From a bacterium (GTDB lineage: Bacteria; Bacillota; Clostridia; UBA1381), in NCBI GenBank assembly GCA_030536655.1, contig JAUNPN010000021.1:1-32289 (forward strand): a stretch of 32,289 nucleotides of DNA, given 5' to 3'. The notes beneath the pieces were generated by a model, which was not told the origin of the DNA, did not search any database, and saw nothing but the letters and a program-made list of their open reading frames with translations. Positions 32,238 to 32,289 of the stretch are shown here, piece by piece (position 1 is the first letter of the stretch; the number at the start of each line of letters is the position of its first letter). Both the position numbers and the translations under genes were made by a program.

Positions 32238-32289
32238 TTAAGGAACCACTGATTAATTAACGCCTAACGGCTTAGCACGCATTGAACTT
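32238..32289 (+). mobile_element. Family 1 MITE-like element, left-end fragment cut by the window edge
   Basis: From TTA at 32238-32240 the sequence matches 348-399 of the complete element, starting AGGAACCACTGATTAA. It runs off the window in the same orientation as the other two copies. It lies about 90 bp upstream of the adaptor gene start. No confident promoter was recognised between it and that gene. Confidence 0.8.

Noticed and set aside
1-32289. CRISPR array, tRNA, rRNA or prophage genes
   Set aside because: No regularly spaced repeats, no tRNA-like arm sets and no phage or transposase proteins were seen. The repeated sequences are explained by the three short families.

Overview
This window looks like a chromosomal piece of a low-to-moderate GC Clostridia-type Firmicute, probably a gut or rumen plant-polysaccharide user. 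The signs are two GH51 arabinofuranosidases, a CE12-type acetylesterase, a class III fructose-1,6-bisphosphatase, two S-layer-homology (SLH) proteins, strong AGGAGG-type ribosome binding sites and sigma-A-like promoters. No tRNA, rRNA, CRISPR array or transposase gene was seen.

Layout. 1-523 is gene-free and packed with short non-coding mobile elements. 524-11711 is one long minus-strand block. In transcription order it holds a DUF4097/DUF1700 membrane cassette, a DpnII-type restriction-modification (RM) operon (HTH-Dam fusion, DpnII endonuclease, second methylase), a tiny ORF coupled to fbp, then a CE12 esterase and a secreted multidomain GH51 enzyme. Divergent promoters separate this block from an RpiB-like isomerase (12145-12783, +). 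A minus-strand glnK-amt nitrogen operon follows, with a promoter and an early intrinsic terminator in its leader. Next come an intracellular GH51 (-), galE (+), a large SLH protein (-), aroF-pheA followed by a secreted subtilase (+), a MIF-like tautomerase (-), a second SLH protein (-) and a MacAB-type export operon with a double-length adaptor (-).

How the genes fit together. The GH51 and CE12 enzymes release and deacetylate arabinose-containing pectic or xylan material. The RpiB-like isomerase, GalE and Fbp fit sugar interconversion and gluconeogenic carbon flow. aroF-pheA makes phenylpyruvate, and a phenylpyruvate-tautomerase-family protein lies nearby. The SLH proteins, subtilase and MacAB-like exporter serve the cell surface.

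Three families of short repeats are recognisable by eye. Family 1 is about 173 bp with inverted ends; there is one full copy, and a partial copy at each window edge. Family 2 is about 150-215 bp, with four copies. Both families appear flanked by TTA, as expected for target duplication. Family 3 is a 103-108 bp palindrome, two copies, sitting at gene 3' ends with paired base changes in its stems. The most interesting points are the family 3 structured repeat, the unusual RM operon, the glnK leader terminator, the 16-codon ORF overlapping fbp, and the tandem-duplicated MacA-like adaptor.
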